Shown: piece by piece, positions 9,324 through 16,892 of the stretch
Numbering within the stretch: the first letter of the stretch is position 1
How the letters are laid out: the number at the start of each line of letters is the position of its first letter
Source of the DNA: Chloroflexota bacterium
GTDB taxonomy: Bacteria; Chloroflexota; Anaerolineae; Promineifilales; Promineifilaceae
Direction of reading: 5' to 3'
Assembly (NCBI GenBank): GCA_020628815.1
Contig: JAHDEN010000045.1
Span: 1-37,449, forward strand
DNA: 37,449 bases
The notes under the pieces: model-generated
The model's input: the letters and a program-made list of their open reading frames with translations, nothing else
The model's database searches: none
Told to the model about the DNA's origin: nothing
Translations under genes and position numbers: made by a program

Positions 9324-9350
9324 TTTTTCTGACAAGATTTCAGAATTTCC
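9324..9350 (+). promoter_or_regulatory. Candidate regulatory element upstream of the propeller gene
   Basis: This reads TTTTTCTGACAA, GA, TTTCAGA, ATTTCC and contains the dyad TCTGA-N7-TCAGA. It matches the block at 5986-6013 at about 23 of 27 positions and has the same orientation relative to its gene. It lies about 62 nt before the start codon. Confidence 0.55.
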
Positions 9351-9369
9351 TTTCGGAAGAAAGCTAAAC

Positions 9370-9399
9370 TATTTTAGAAGCTTAAATGCTCCTAAAATA
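9370..9399 (+). promoter_or_regulatory. AT-rich hairpin immediately upstream of the RBS
   Basis: Arms TATTTTAG (9370-9377) and CTAAAATA (9392-9399) continue as AGC/GCT pairs after one mismatch, with loop TTAAAT. The hairpin ends two bases before the GGAGG of the next gene. It could be an operator, or an RNA structure that influences ribosome access. Confidence 0.4.
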
Positions 9400-9411
9400 T
9401 CGGAGGTAATG

Positions 9412-11724
9412 ATGAAAAAAATAATCTTTGGGTTTATTTCTCTTTTTATATTCTGTTCAATTCTGTTTGGACTTCAACCTGCGCACGCAGTTGGTGGTTG
9501 GATTGTTAATTCAACCCATGCACCCTACCGTATCGACCGGGCCTGCCGTGATGGGATACAGGTTACAGCTGTTGTCGCAAAACAGTATGCTCCCGGTGGT
9601 GAATTTGGTGATCAGGGGGGTGACAGAGTTGGGCTAGACTATGTTTATTTTTACAATGGCCCATTCAGTGATGAGCTGGTTGAATTCCCGAATATCGCGC
9701 TACAAAAGGAGTATCTGCAACGCATAGGCCATCAGCGCAATTTTCATATTACTTTGCCCCAATCAACCCCTATTCAGTACGCTGGGGAAGATACGCTTTT
9801 GTATGAAACGACCGTCATCCCATTTGTAAAAGAGGCGATGGTTGGTGGTTCTGCGATTGTGAACAATGGTGGCGAGCTAAGAAGCGACAATTTTGGCCCC
9901 ATTGAAGATTGTAGGCTGCTTCACTATCCGGCCGATGGAAATCATGATTTTGATGAAACGCTTTTAGCTCCGGCGGCCGCCACCGGTTTTAACCCCAGTC
10001 ACATTTCAGTAGAAATCATAGATGCACCGGATACGGGTGAAATTCAACTGAATGGTTCTGCCCCACTAGCGGCCGGGAGCCAGTTTACACAAGCCGCTTT
10101 AAACACGGGCGGTGGAGAGATAAATTATGTGGCCCCAGCAACCACAGATAGTGCAGATTCTTTTACGTACAGCGTGCAAGGCACCATGCGTATCACCAAC
10201 GGCAACGATGATTCATATCAGCCATCTATAACGGCCGATGGCGGCGCCGTTGCCTTTACCTCTCACGCAACCAACCTGTCGTTGTTCGACACAGGTGGCA
10301 ACAGCCAAGTATTTAAATATGACATCAGCAGCGACACGTTAGAAGCGATATCGCTGAACGAAGATCAAGATGGATTTGGCAACGGCCGTTCCTATGAGCC
10401 GGTCATTGAGCCCCACGGTGAAACCATCGCATTTACCTCAACGTCTAACAACATGGTTGATACCAATGCCTTCTGTTTCCGCCAAAGCGATACAAACGGT
10501 TTGCAAGATGTCTTCCTGTGGGATCGGTTTCCCACAAGTGGACAATCTAAAATTGAACGTGTGTCAATGTTCTATGCCGGTTTCGGAAACCCGTGTATCG
10601 AACCTGAGTTGATCTCTGACCAACCGGCCATTGCTGACTCTCGCGCCAACAATCAAGAAGTTGTCTTTCGAGCCTTCGACAAAGTCGATGTGCCATACTT
10701 TGACGATCAAAATGGAGAGTCTGACATCGTGGCATTTGGCAACTTAAGAACCAAAAATGTGTACGGCGTATCTGATTCTGTAATCATCATTAATCCAACT
10801 ATAGTTGCAACGATACCGCCGATAATTATCCCCCGCGAAGGAGAGCCTGTAGCAGAGCAAAGTGCTCCCCAACTGACGGCAACACCAACACCCCAAACGT
10901 TAGATGCTCCAGATTTACCCAGCTCAAAACCGGCGGTTTCGGCCGATGGCAACGTCATTGCCTACCAGTCATTCGCAACTGACTTGATCAAAACCTTGAC
11001 CAACTCACCCAGCGACACCAATGGATTTTTAGACATTTACGCCAGCGAATGGAATGGATCTCGCTGGGTAATCAGCCGCATTTCACTCAGCTCTGACAAT
11101 CAAAAAGCGGATGGGGGTCATTCAACAAATCCTGATGTATCACAGTTTGGCCGCCATATCGTGTTTGAGTCCACAGCGACTAACTTAGACACGGCCGCCA
11201 GCACGGGCAACGCTCAAATTTATGTGCGTGACCGGGATGCCAGTTGCACCACGTTGCTGTCTAAACATACAGACGGTACGATGGGGAACGGTTCGTCATT
11301 TGATGCCTCGATCTCTGCCACCGGCCGGTTTGTTGCATTTGCATCAATAGCAACCAATTTAGTTGATGATGATACAAACGGGGCACAGGACATCTTTGTG
11401 GTCGACCGTGACGCAGATGAGGATGGTTTATTCTATTCAGATGTCGAAAATTGTGTGCCAGACAGCAGCCGCACCGTTCGAGTTTCTGTGACGGCCGGAG
11501 GGGTTCAAGCCAATGGTGCTTCGTATCAGCCTGATTTGTCGCAGAACGGTGAGTTCGTCGCATTTACGTCAGACGCAACTAATTTAGTCAGTAACGACAC
11601 CAACGGTACATCAGATGTATTTGTGCACTATCTTGGCTATACGCGTACGATTCCCTTAAGCGATCCCGATGTTCCGGCCGGTTTAGACCAGCAGATATTC
11701 TTGCCCATCGTCGTGAGCCCTTAA
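9412..11724 (+). CDS. Secreted TolB/PD40-type beta-propeller protein with cadherin-like domain
   Basis: A 770-aa exported protein. Residues 1-26 are a signal peptide ending AHA. Residues about 188-258 (ISVEIIDAPDTGEIQL through DSFTYSV) resemble a cadherin/CSPG-type repeat. From residue 260 there are repeated blocks of the form SYQPSIxxxGxxVAFxSxATNLxxxDTNGxxDVF, typical of PD40 blades in a TolB-like propeller; the last three blocks are the clearest. The C-terminus is IFLPIVVSP. I chose the second of two adjacent ATGs because GGAGG is 5 nt from it and only 2 nt from the first (9409). The protein probably acts outside the cell in binding; no catalytic motif is visible. It shares an upstream element with the secreted gene at 276-5909, which suggests co-regulation. 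Confidence 0.85.
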   Translation: MKKIIFGFISLFIFCSILFGLQPAHAVGGWIVNSTHAPYRIDRACRDGIQVTAVVAKQYAPGGEFGDQGGDRVGLDYVYFYNGPFSDELVEFPNIALQKEYLQRIGHQRNFHITLPQSTPIQYAGEDTLLYETTVIPFVKEAMVGGSAIVNNGGELRSDNFGPIEDCRLLHYPADGNHDFDETLLAPAAATGFNPSHISVEIIDAPDTGEIQLNGSAPLAAGSQFTQAALNTGGGEINYVAPATTDSADSFTYSVQGTMRITNGNDDSYQPSITADGGAVAFTSHATNLSLFDTGGNSQVFKYDISSDTLEAISLNEDQDGFGNGRSYEPVIEPHGETIAFTSTSNNMVDTNAFCFRQSDTNGLQDVFLWDRFPTSGQSKIERVSMFYAGFGNPCIEPELISDQPAIADSRANNQEVVFRAFDKVDVPYFDDQNGESDIVAFGNLRTKNVYGVSDSVIIINPTIVATIPPIIIPREGEPVAEQSAPQLTATPTPQTLDAPDLPSSKPAVSADGNVIAYQSFATDLIKTLTNSPSDTNGFLDIYASEWNGSRWVISRISLSSDNQKADGGHSTNPDVSQFGRHIVFESTATNLDTAASTGNAQIYVRDRDASCTTLLSKHTDGTMGNGSSFDASISATGRFVAFASIATNLVDDDTNGAQDIFVVDRDADEDGLFYSDVENCVPDSSRTVRVSVTAGGVQANGASYQPDLSQNGEFVAFTSDATNLVSNDTNGTSDVFVHYLGYTRTIPLSDPDVPAGLDQQIFLPIVVSP

Positions 11725-11736
11725 GTTGCTTTTGAA

Positions 11737-11797
11737 AGACCTGATTGGTTTTGGCTAGCAATTAACAAAGTTGGCAAGCTCAAAACCGGTCTGGTCT
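11737..11797 (+). terminator. Long imperfect stem-loop after the propeller gene
   Basis: The arms 11737-11753 (AGACCTGATTGGTTTTG) and 11781-11797 pair at 14 of 17 positions, and some mismatches can wobble. The stem begins 13 nt after the stop codon. No T-tract follows, so termination activity is uncertain. Confidence 0.4.
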
Positions 11798-11886
11798 AAA
11801 GTCAACTGCCGGATAAGGCTTATCGGCCGACAGAATTGCTTCTGGTTCTAACGCTATTTGGGGGATGGGTATAAAAGTAAACTCAA

Positions 11887-11956
11887 TTAGACGTTAAGGC
11901 GCAGAGGCGCGTAGGATTTGAGCATTTTCTTTGCGTCTCCGCGCCTTGGTGTCTAA
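11887..11956. repeat. Palindromic intergenic repeat (TTAGAC ... GTCTAA)
   Basis: The ends TTAGAC and GTCTAA enclose arms AAGGCGCAGAGGCGC and GCGTCTCCGCGCCTT, which match at 13 of 15 positions. The centre is GGATTTGAGCATTTTC. It resembles the common intergenic family with core AAGGCGCAGAGGCGCAAAGG / CTTTGCGTCTCTGCGCCTT known from many bacterial genomes. It lies between convergent genes and may also end transcription on both sides. Confidence 0.7.
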
Positions 11957-12008
11957 TAAATGGGCAACATTTGATTGATCCCACAAATCCCAGCCGAACT
12001 AGAATTGT

Positions 12009-12935
12009 TTAACAACCGTCTGGCAGATAAATACACGGATTAAGCGGAATAAATCCCTCTCGAATTTCAAAATGTAGATGCGGATTACTCGAGTTCCCCG
12101 TATTGCCCGAATATCCTAAAATATTCTCCCGATCCACTTTCTGCCCCACTTCAACCTCAATCGAGTCTAAATGAGCATACAGCGTGTAGAAGTTCTTCCC
12201 GTGAAAAACCATCACTAAATTGCCATAGCCGATATTGTCCCAACCGGCATATGAAACAAACCCATCGGCTACCGCGCGGATCGGAACCCCTTCGGGAAGA
12301 ACAAAGTCAACCCCTGCATGATCAGGCTTGTATCCTTGGCTGACCTCATAAAACCAGTTACGGCGATAAAACGGCCAGCGCATCTCTCCGATTTCAGGCA
12401 AAAGAAACTCTTCGCGGCTGGGCAAAACAATCACTTGCCCCACATAAACGATGTCGTTTTTAATGTCGTTGGCTAAACGGATCTGGTCGATACTGAGCCC
12501 ATAACGGTTGGCGATGGTCCGAATGGTGTCACCAGGCTGAACCATATACTGCCCCCCTTCCACAACGGAGCTTTCAGAGAGGCCGGGCAAATCTAAATTC
12601 AGAAAATCACCGGAAGATGGAACACGCAACACCATCCCCTCATAAATCCCGTTTGGAACCCGAACTAAATTGGCTGCAATAAGCTCACGCACAGTCACTC
12701 CCAATTTTTCAGCCACATCCCACAAGGTTTCACCCGACTGGACTTTATATTCTTGTACCGGTGAAAGGCCGTCGCTGATTGACGCAGCAACCTTATTTCC
12801 GATAAGCTGTAGCTCTCGCTCATTAACCTGCTCGGCGTTTTGAGACGCGGCCGGCCGGATTGTAAGTGCGAATGGGGTGATTAAGAAAAGCAGGACAAAC
12901 CCTAACTTCGTAATTTTTTGCGCTGAAGTGACCAT
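12009..12935 (-). CDS. LysM-LysM-M23 murein peptidase (NlpD/EnvC-like)
   Basis: A 308-aa cell-wall hydrolase or activator. The N-terminal hydrophobic segment (GFVLLFLITPFAL, then AAS) is a signal peptide. Two LysM peptidoglycan-binding domains lie at about 63-106 (YKVQSGETLWDVAEKLG) and 130-172 (YMVQPGDTIRTIANRYG). The M23 LAS-type metallopeptidase domain at about 185-300 keeps all zinc and catalytic residues: H206 and D210 (HAGVDF), H255 (YAHLDS), H286 and H288 (HLHFEI). It is therefore probably active, cleaving peptide cross-links in peptidoglycan outside the membrane. No clear Shine-Dalgarno is visible, and a TAAAAT box lies 8 nt before the ATG. The neighbouring gene is divergent and encodes a META lipoprotein. 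Confidence 0.93.
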   Translation of the reverse strand: MVTSAQKITKLGFVLLFLITPFALTIRPAASQNAEQVNERELQLIGNKVAASISDGLSPVQEYKVQSGETLWDVAEKLGVTVRELIAANLVRVPNGIYEGMVLRVPSSGDFLNLDLPGLSESSVVEGGQYMVQPGDTIRTIANRYGLSIDQIRLANDIKNDIVYVGQVIVLPSREEFLLPEIGEMRWPFYRRNWFYEVSQGYKPDHAGVDFVLPEGVPIRAVADGFVSYAGWDNIGYGNLVMVFHGKNFYTLYAHLDSIEVEVGQKVDRENILGYSGNTGNSSNPHLHFEIREGFIPLNPCIYLPDGC

Positions 12936-12943
12936 AGAAATCT

Positions 12944-12949
12944 ATTTTA
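12944..12949 (-). promoter_or_regulatory. Candidate -10 box close to the M23 start codon
   Basis: The minus strand reads TAAAAT, then 8 nt, then ATG. If used, the mRNA would have almost no 5' leader, consistent with the missing Shine-Dalgarno. I see no good -35 match, so the call is weak. Confidence 0.3.
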
Positions 12950-13070
12950 TCTTTCAGTAAATGACAGTGTCTTATAAGGTCGTGAATCTACTGTAAAATA
13001 AAAGAAAAAACAGACCCATTTATCCCAATTCCTTTCAATTTACTCGACTGAATTCAATAAAACTAACCAT

Positions 13071-13517
13071 ATGACCCCCTTTAAACAGCTAACAATCTTA
13101 TCAGCAACAGTTTTACTCATCATCGGTTTGGCTGCATGTCAACCGAGCAGCCAGCGAGATTCAGTCCGAAAATCTGATTTAGTCGGCACAAAATGGCAAT
13201 TAACCAAGCTCACCTATCAATCAGACGTGATCGAGTTTAGCGAAGACATCGCACCCTTGCTTGAGTTCCGTGACGATCTGGTTGGAGGCAATTCTGGGTG
13301 CAACACATATCGCTCCGGCTGGCAGCTGGGTCAAGATGGAAAATTCGGTCTCAGTGGCCCCATCGCTCAAACGCGCAAAGGTTGCCTTGACACAATTATG
13401 CAGGTCGAAAACCAGTACATCGAGGTATTTTCAAATGCCCATACGATTGTTCTGAGCGATTCGACCCTGATCATGAGCTCGACGGAAGGAGAGCTGATTT
13501 TTGCCGACGCAAAATAG
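13071..13517 (+). CDS. META-domain (HslJ-like) lipoprotein
   Basis: A 148-aa lipoprotein. The signal peptide ends in the lipobox LAAC with Cys23 as the lipidation site. The mature part (about 38-146) is a META/HslJ domain, recognised from LVGTKWQL at its start, GNSGCNTYRSGWQ in the middle and the T.KGC...E.QY pattern that follows. META domains occur in heat-inducible or stress-related secreted proteins; their biochemical role is unknown. No strong Shine-Dalgarno precedes the ATG. It is followed after 81 nt by the uORF of the PHP-ATPase gene. Confidence 0.85.
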   Translation: MTPFKQLTILSATVLLIIGLAACQPSSQRDSVRKSDLVGTKWQLTKLTYQSDVIEFSEDIAPLLEFRDDLVGGNSGCNTYRSGWQLGQDGKFGLSGPIAQTRKGCLDTIMQVENQYIEVFSNAHTIVLSDSTLIMSSTEGELIFADAK

Positions 13518-13582
13518 TGGTTTAGATTTTGACGCCCAGTCCAATATTTTAAGGATTTACCCTACACCGAAAAGAACGTATG

Positions 13583-13591
13583 TGCTAAAAT
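13583..13591 (+). promoter_or_regulatory. Extended -10 promoter upstream of the PHP-ATPase uORF
   Basis: TGCTAAAAT is an extended -10 (TGn followed by TAAAAT). Seven bases separate it from the ATG at 13599, which would place the transcription start at or next to that ATG. No convincing -35 is present, which is tolerable for extended -10 promoters. Confidence 0.45.
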
Positions 13592-13598
13592 ATATCTT

Positions 13599-13646
13599 AT
13601 GATGTTTCCATGCTCTTTGACTCACCTAAATGGGGGACATGTATGA
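13599..13646 (+). CDS. Putative 15-codon leaderless uORF overlapping the PHP-ATPase start
   Basis: The ORF encodes MMFPCSLTHLNGGHV and ends with TGA in an ATGA overlap with the ATG at 13643. Its start lies 7 nt after an extended -10 box, so it would be translated from a leaderless transcript and could couple translation into the downstream gene. The GGGGGA Shine-Dalgarno for the next gene lies inside it. Evidence is positional only; the peptide has no recognisable domain. Confidence 0.35.
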   Translation: MMFPCSLTHLNGGHV

Positions 13647-16399
13647 AAAAGTGGCAAGAATCAGATCTCAAAAACCTTCTATCTCAACCCAACGGGGCTA
13701 AGTTTTATCGGCTCGATTTACACAATCACACCCCGGCCGATGCTTCATTCCATTGTCGCGATTTTTCGATTATCACACAGGATGAAAAAGAGGCGTTTGC
13801 TCGCGAATATGTTCGGTTTGCCAAAGAAGATCAAGGGTTAGACATTATCGGGATTACCGATCACAACGACGTTGACTGGGTCGATCTGCTACAAAAAGCT
13901 GGAGACGAAGTTGGGTTAACCGTTTTACCCGGCGTTGAACTGGGAGCCAACGAGGGAAAGCGACAAATCCATTACCTTGCCTTATTTAGCCCCAAAACCA
14001 GCGGCAACGAAATCGACCATTTCATGTCCTCGATCGGGCTAACACCGAAAAATCGCTTCGACGAACATGGCAATCCACGCCTTTCAAAAAACAGTTGCAC
14101 CGATTTGACCCGCCAAATCAGCACGGCCGAAGATGGCTTGCCAGGTTTAGCCATTGCGGCCCACATCACCCGCAAAAACGGGCTGTTGCACGAATTAGAA
14201 GGGGAAAGCCGCGTTATGGCTTGGGAGGACCCCAATTTGATTGCGGTTGAAATTCCCGGTGCAAAATCTAATTTGGGCGGCTTTAATGCCAGGCTGATTA
14301 ATGGGGAAATGGATGCCTACAACAATCGGATGCTCGCATGCCTCAACAGTTCAGACGGCCGTGGGATCGGGCAAACCGCATCCAAAGAGCGCTATTCAAT
14401 TGGAGATAACGCCTGCCGTGTGCGGCTGAGCCATACAGGACCCAACATGCTCAGCGCCCTGCGACATGCGTTTATCGACCACGATTCCCGCATTCGGTTG
14501 GATGGGGATCACGTCGAGGAAAAATATGCCCGGATCGTCGGCCTGACTATCGAAAATGGGTTTTTGGCCAACGCTCCATCTGGTGAGTCGTTTAGCGCCC
14601 ATCTCAATCCGAATCTAAATACGATTATTGGCGGCCGAGGCACAGGAAAATCAAGCCTGCTCGAAGCGCTCCGTTTTGTGTTTGATGTACAGGCCAAAAC
14701 AGATCAAACCCAAACGCAATCCCATCAAGCGGTCAGTGTCACGCTTCCGGCCGGATCTCTAGTAAAGGCTTGGTATGAAACGGCCGAAGGGATGATCTTT
14801 GAAATCCAGCGCGAGCCGGGCAAAGCTCCCCAAGTTTTTTCAACCGAAAGCGGTCAGCAAATCAATATCCATCCTAAAAATTTAATACCGGATGGATTGC
14901 CGCTAGAAATCTATGGGCAAAAAGAAGTCTATGAAATTGCCAACGATGTTGAATTTCAACTCTCTCTGATCGACTCGTATATCGCCGAGCCTTTGCGTGA
15001 AATAAGGCGACGGGAGAATGACTTAATTAGGCGGTTAGAGGCCAATGGGCAGGAAATTTTGCGGCTAGAAAATGAATTGGCCGAACAAGAGCAGTCGTTG
15101 GCCGAGCTACCTGCCATCAAACTCGAAATTGAACGGCTGGAACAGGATGAAACTCTAAATCAGTTGCAGCGCAAAAAGGCGGCCGAAGAAGAAAAATTTG
15201 TCTTAGACAAGCTCGAAAAGCGATTTGCAGCCAATGTTGAAGCATTGGGTTTACTTGCTCCAGACAGCCCTGAATCCCCGCAAAAAGAGAGTTTTAAGCA
15301 AAGCCAACAAGCGCTGAATCAGATCGATCAACTGATTGAAAATAGCTTGATAGAGTTAAGAGAAAAAGTTGAAAAAAGCTGGAAGAAATCAAAAGCGGAA
15401 CGGGAAAAATGGTGGGCTGACTATGAACAGATCGAGACTGAATACCAGCAGCTTTTGCAAAAACATGGGGACAGCCTGAGTATTGAACGGTATTTTGATC
15501 TACAAGAAAAAAGAACCGGGCTTGAAACTCTCGAATCGGCCCAATCAAGCTGCCAACTAAAACTGACACAGTGTCTTGATTTGCGCTCAGGGCTTTTAAA
15601 CGAATTGAGCCAGCTGCGCAATGAGACCTTATTTGAGGTGCGGAAAAACAAAATCGAGGGGTTGAATGACGCTTTAGGCGGCTCTGTCAGAATCGGTTTA
15701 ACCAAAGATGGAAATCAAGAAAATTACGCTGACTTTTTAGCTACGTTGTTCAAAAAACATAACGGCCGGATGACTAAAAAAGTGGTGGAGACGATTGTAT
15801 CTGCCAATCGGTCCCCCTTAGATTTGGCGCAGGCGATTAGGCATGAGCGGCGAAATACGGCCGAGCATTCGATTTTAGAGTCTGATTTTGGAGTCAGTGA
15901 AGCGTATCGGGTCCGTTTGGCCCAAATTAGTGAACTGGCGCTGTTTGAACTTGAGCTGTTTGACATCCCCGACCGGCCGGATATTCAGCTGCGCGTTGGG
16001 GAAAAGTATCGCTCGCTCAATCCACCAGTTGGAGTTGCGGGGCTATCAACGGGGCAAAAATGCACCGCCATCCTGTCGCTCATTTTGATTGAACGGAACA
16101 CACCGCTAATTATTGACCAGCCAGAGGATGACCTAGACAATGCGTTTATTTATAGCGACATTGTTAAAACTTTGCGGCGAGAAAAAGAGCGGCGTCAGTT
16201 TATTATCGCAACCCACAACGCCAATATCCCTGTTTCTGGGGATGCGGAGCTGATCATGCTGATGAACGCGAATGAAAAGCACGGTTGGGTCGAATGGGCA
16301 GGCTCGATCGATGATCCCGCGATCCGTGAACCGGTTGAAAATATTCTTGAAGGTGGCAGAGAAGCGTTCAGGCTGCGCCAAAAGAAATACGATATTTAA
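13643..16399 (+). CDS. PHP domain fused to SMC/RecF-like ATPase (TrlF-family-like)
   Basis: A 918-aa protein joining a metal-dependent PHP phosphoesterase domain to a split ABC-type ATPase. PHP motifs (numbered from this start): H27 and H29 (DLHNHTPAD), D73-H74-N75 (GITDHND), E99 (PGVELGA), H110 (IHYLALF), H174 (AAHITRKNG) and D238 (NSSDGRG). The ATPase has Walker A GGRGTGKSS (330-338), a long coiled coil at about 445-710, signature LSTGQK (801-806), Walker B LIIDQPEDD (822-830) and an ATHN switch (856-859). I prefer this start because GGGGGA lies 6 nt upstream; an ATG at 13610 would add 11 residues. The layout matches proteins annotated as TrlF-family AAA-like ATPases; I infer a nucleic-acid role, possibly defence. 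No partner gene is adjacent. Confidence 0.88.
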   Translation: MKKWQESDLKNLLSQPNGAKFYRLDLHNHTPADASFHCRDFSIITQDEKEAFAREYVRFAKEDQGLDIIGITDHNDVDWVDLLQKAGDEVGLTVLPGVELGANEGKRQIHYLALFSPKTSGNEIDHFMSSIGLTPKNRFDEHGNPRLSKNSCTDLTRQISTAEDGLPGLAIAAHITRKNGLLHELEGESRVMAWEDPNLIAVEIPGAKSNLGGFNARLINGEMDAYNNRMLACLNSSDGRGIGQTASKERYSIGDNACRVRLSHTGPNMLSALRHAFIDHDSRIRLDGDHVEEKYARIVGLTIENGFLANAPSGESFSAHLNPNLNTIIGGRGTGKSSLLEALRFVFDVQAKTDQTQTQSHQAVSVTLPAGSLVKAWYETAEGMIFEIQREPGKAPQVFSTESGQQINIHPKNLIPDGLPLEIYGQKEVYEIANDVEFQLSLIDSYIAEPLREIRRRENDLIRRLEANGQEILRLENELAEQEQSLAELPAIKLEIERLEQDETLNQLQRKKAAEEEKFVLDKLEKRFAANVEALGLLAPDSPESPQKESFKQSQQALNQIDQLIENSLIELREKVEKSWKKSKAEREKWWADYEQIETEYQQLLQKHGDSLSIERYFDLQEKRTGLETLESAQSSCQLKLTQCLDLRSGLLNELSQLRNETLFEVRKNKIEGLNDALGGSVRIGLTKDGNQENYADFLATLFKKHNGRMTKKVVETIVSANRSPLDLAQAIRHERRNTAEHSILESDFGVSEAYRVRLAQISELALFELELFDIPDRPDIQLRVGEKYRSLNPPVGVAGLSTGQKCTAILSLILIERNTPLIIDQPEDDLDNAFIYSDIVKTLRREKERRQFIIATHNANIPVSGDAELIMLMNANEKHGWVEWAGSIDDPAIREPVENILEGGREAFRLRQKKYDI

Positions 16400-16432
16400 T
16401 CGGTTGGCCAAACTCAACTAATCAGCCAAAAC

Positions 16433-16468
16433 AAAAAAGGCCCGCCGGATAACCGGTGGGCCTTTTTT
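16433..16468. terminator. Bidirectional terminator between PHP-ATPase and rpmB
   Basis: The stem AAAAAAGGCCCGCCGG / CCGGTGGGCCTTTTTT has one G-U pair and a 4-nt loop, with A- and T-tracts on the two sides. It serves the convergent genes ending at 16399 (plus) and 16490 (minus). Confidence 0.92.
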
Positions 16469-16489
16469 GTTTTAAAGTTTAACTGAAGA

Positions 16490-16732
16490 CTATACGATGT
16501 CTTTCAGAGTCATGCCTTCATCACGTAAGTAGTTCATCAAACCACCTTTTTTATCCATGGTGCGGATTGCGCGAGCAGACATTTTAACTTTTACCTTACG
16601 TCCCAATTCTGGTACGTATACATTGCGGGTTTGCAAGTTTGGTAAAAAGCGGCGTTTGGTTTTCTTTTGCGAGAAAGAAACGTTGTTACCGCTCAACGGT
16701 CCTTTTCCAGTTAGTTTACATTTGCGAGACAT
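16490..16732 (-). CDS. rpmB: 50S ribosomal protein bL28
   Basis: An 80-aa protein with the bL28 signature: MSRKCKLTGKGPLSGNNVS at the start, the TKRRFLPNLQ core and KVKMSARAIRTMDKKG near the end. It is a structural protein of the large ribosomal subunit. Length is normal. It is followed by a bidirectional terminator and preceded by its own sigma-70-like promoter and a leader hairpin. AAGGGA about 10 nt before the ATG serves as RBS. Confidence 0.98.
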   Translation of the reverse strand: MSRKCKLTGKGPLSGNNVSFSQKKTKRRFLPNLQTRNVYVPELGRKVKVKMSARAIRTMDKKGGLMNYLRDEGMTLKDIV

Positions 16733-16762
16733 TTTTATTTTCCCTTGGAATTATTTTTCATA

Positions 16763-16809
16763 CAAAAACCCGCCCTTCTGGTCATCTTGCTCAGAAGATC
16801 GGGTTTTTG
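16763..16809 (-). terminator. Hairpin with T-tract in the rpmB leader (terminator or attenuator)
   Basis: The outer stem CAAAAACCCG / CGGGTTTTTG (16763-16772 with 16800-16809) and the inner stem CTTCTG / CAGAAG form a long hairpin with a T-tract at the 3' side of either strand. It lies downstream of the rpmB promoter at 16839-16867 and 30 nt before the rpmB ATG. Transcripts from that promoter must pass it, so it could act as an attenuator. It may also end transcripts from the upstream ammonia-lyase gene. Confidence 0.7.
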
Positions 16810-16838
16810 TTCATCAATCTATTTAAGTTCGGCCCAGA

Positions 16839-16867
16839 ACTATACAGAAATCATGGGGGCGAGTCAA
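16839..16867 (-). promoter_or_regulatory. Sigma-70-like promoter for rpmB
   Basis: On the minus strand: -35 TTGACT (16862-16867), 17-bp spacer, -10 TATAGT (16839-16844). The predicted start is near 16832, giving a leader of about 100 nt that contains the hairpin at 16763-16809. It lies just after the stop of the ammonia-lyase gene. Confidence 0.75.
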
Positions 16868-16892
16868 CTTTTTAGCTGAATCTTTTTATTTA

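Larger units (their letters stand above)
9025..9411 (+). other. Intergenic region with hairpin repeat and promoter region of the propeller gene
   Basis: This 387-bp gap contains the nested inverted-repeat element at 9105-9192, the shared regulatory element at 9324-9350, an AT-rich hairpin at 9370-9399 and the RBS GGAGG at 9402-9406. I found no credible ORF here. No classic terminator follows the STAND gene unless the repeat element serves as one. Confidence 0.6.
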
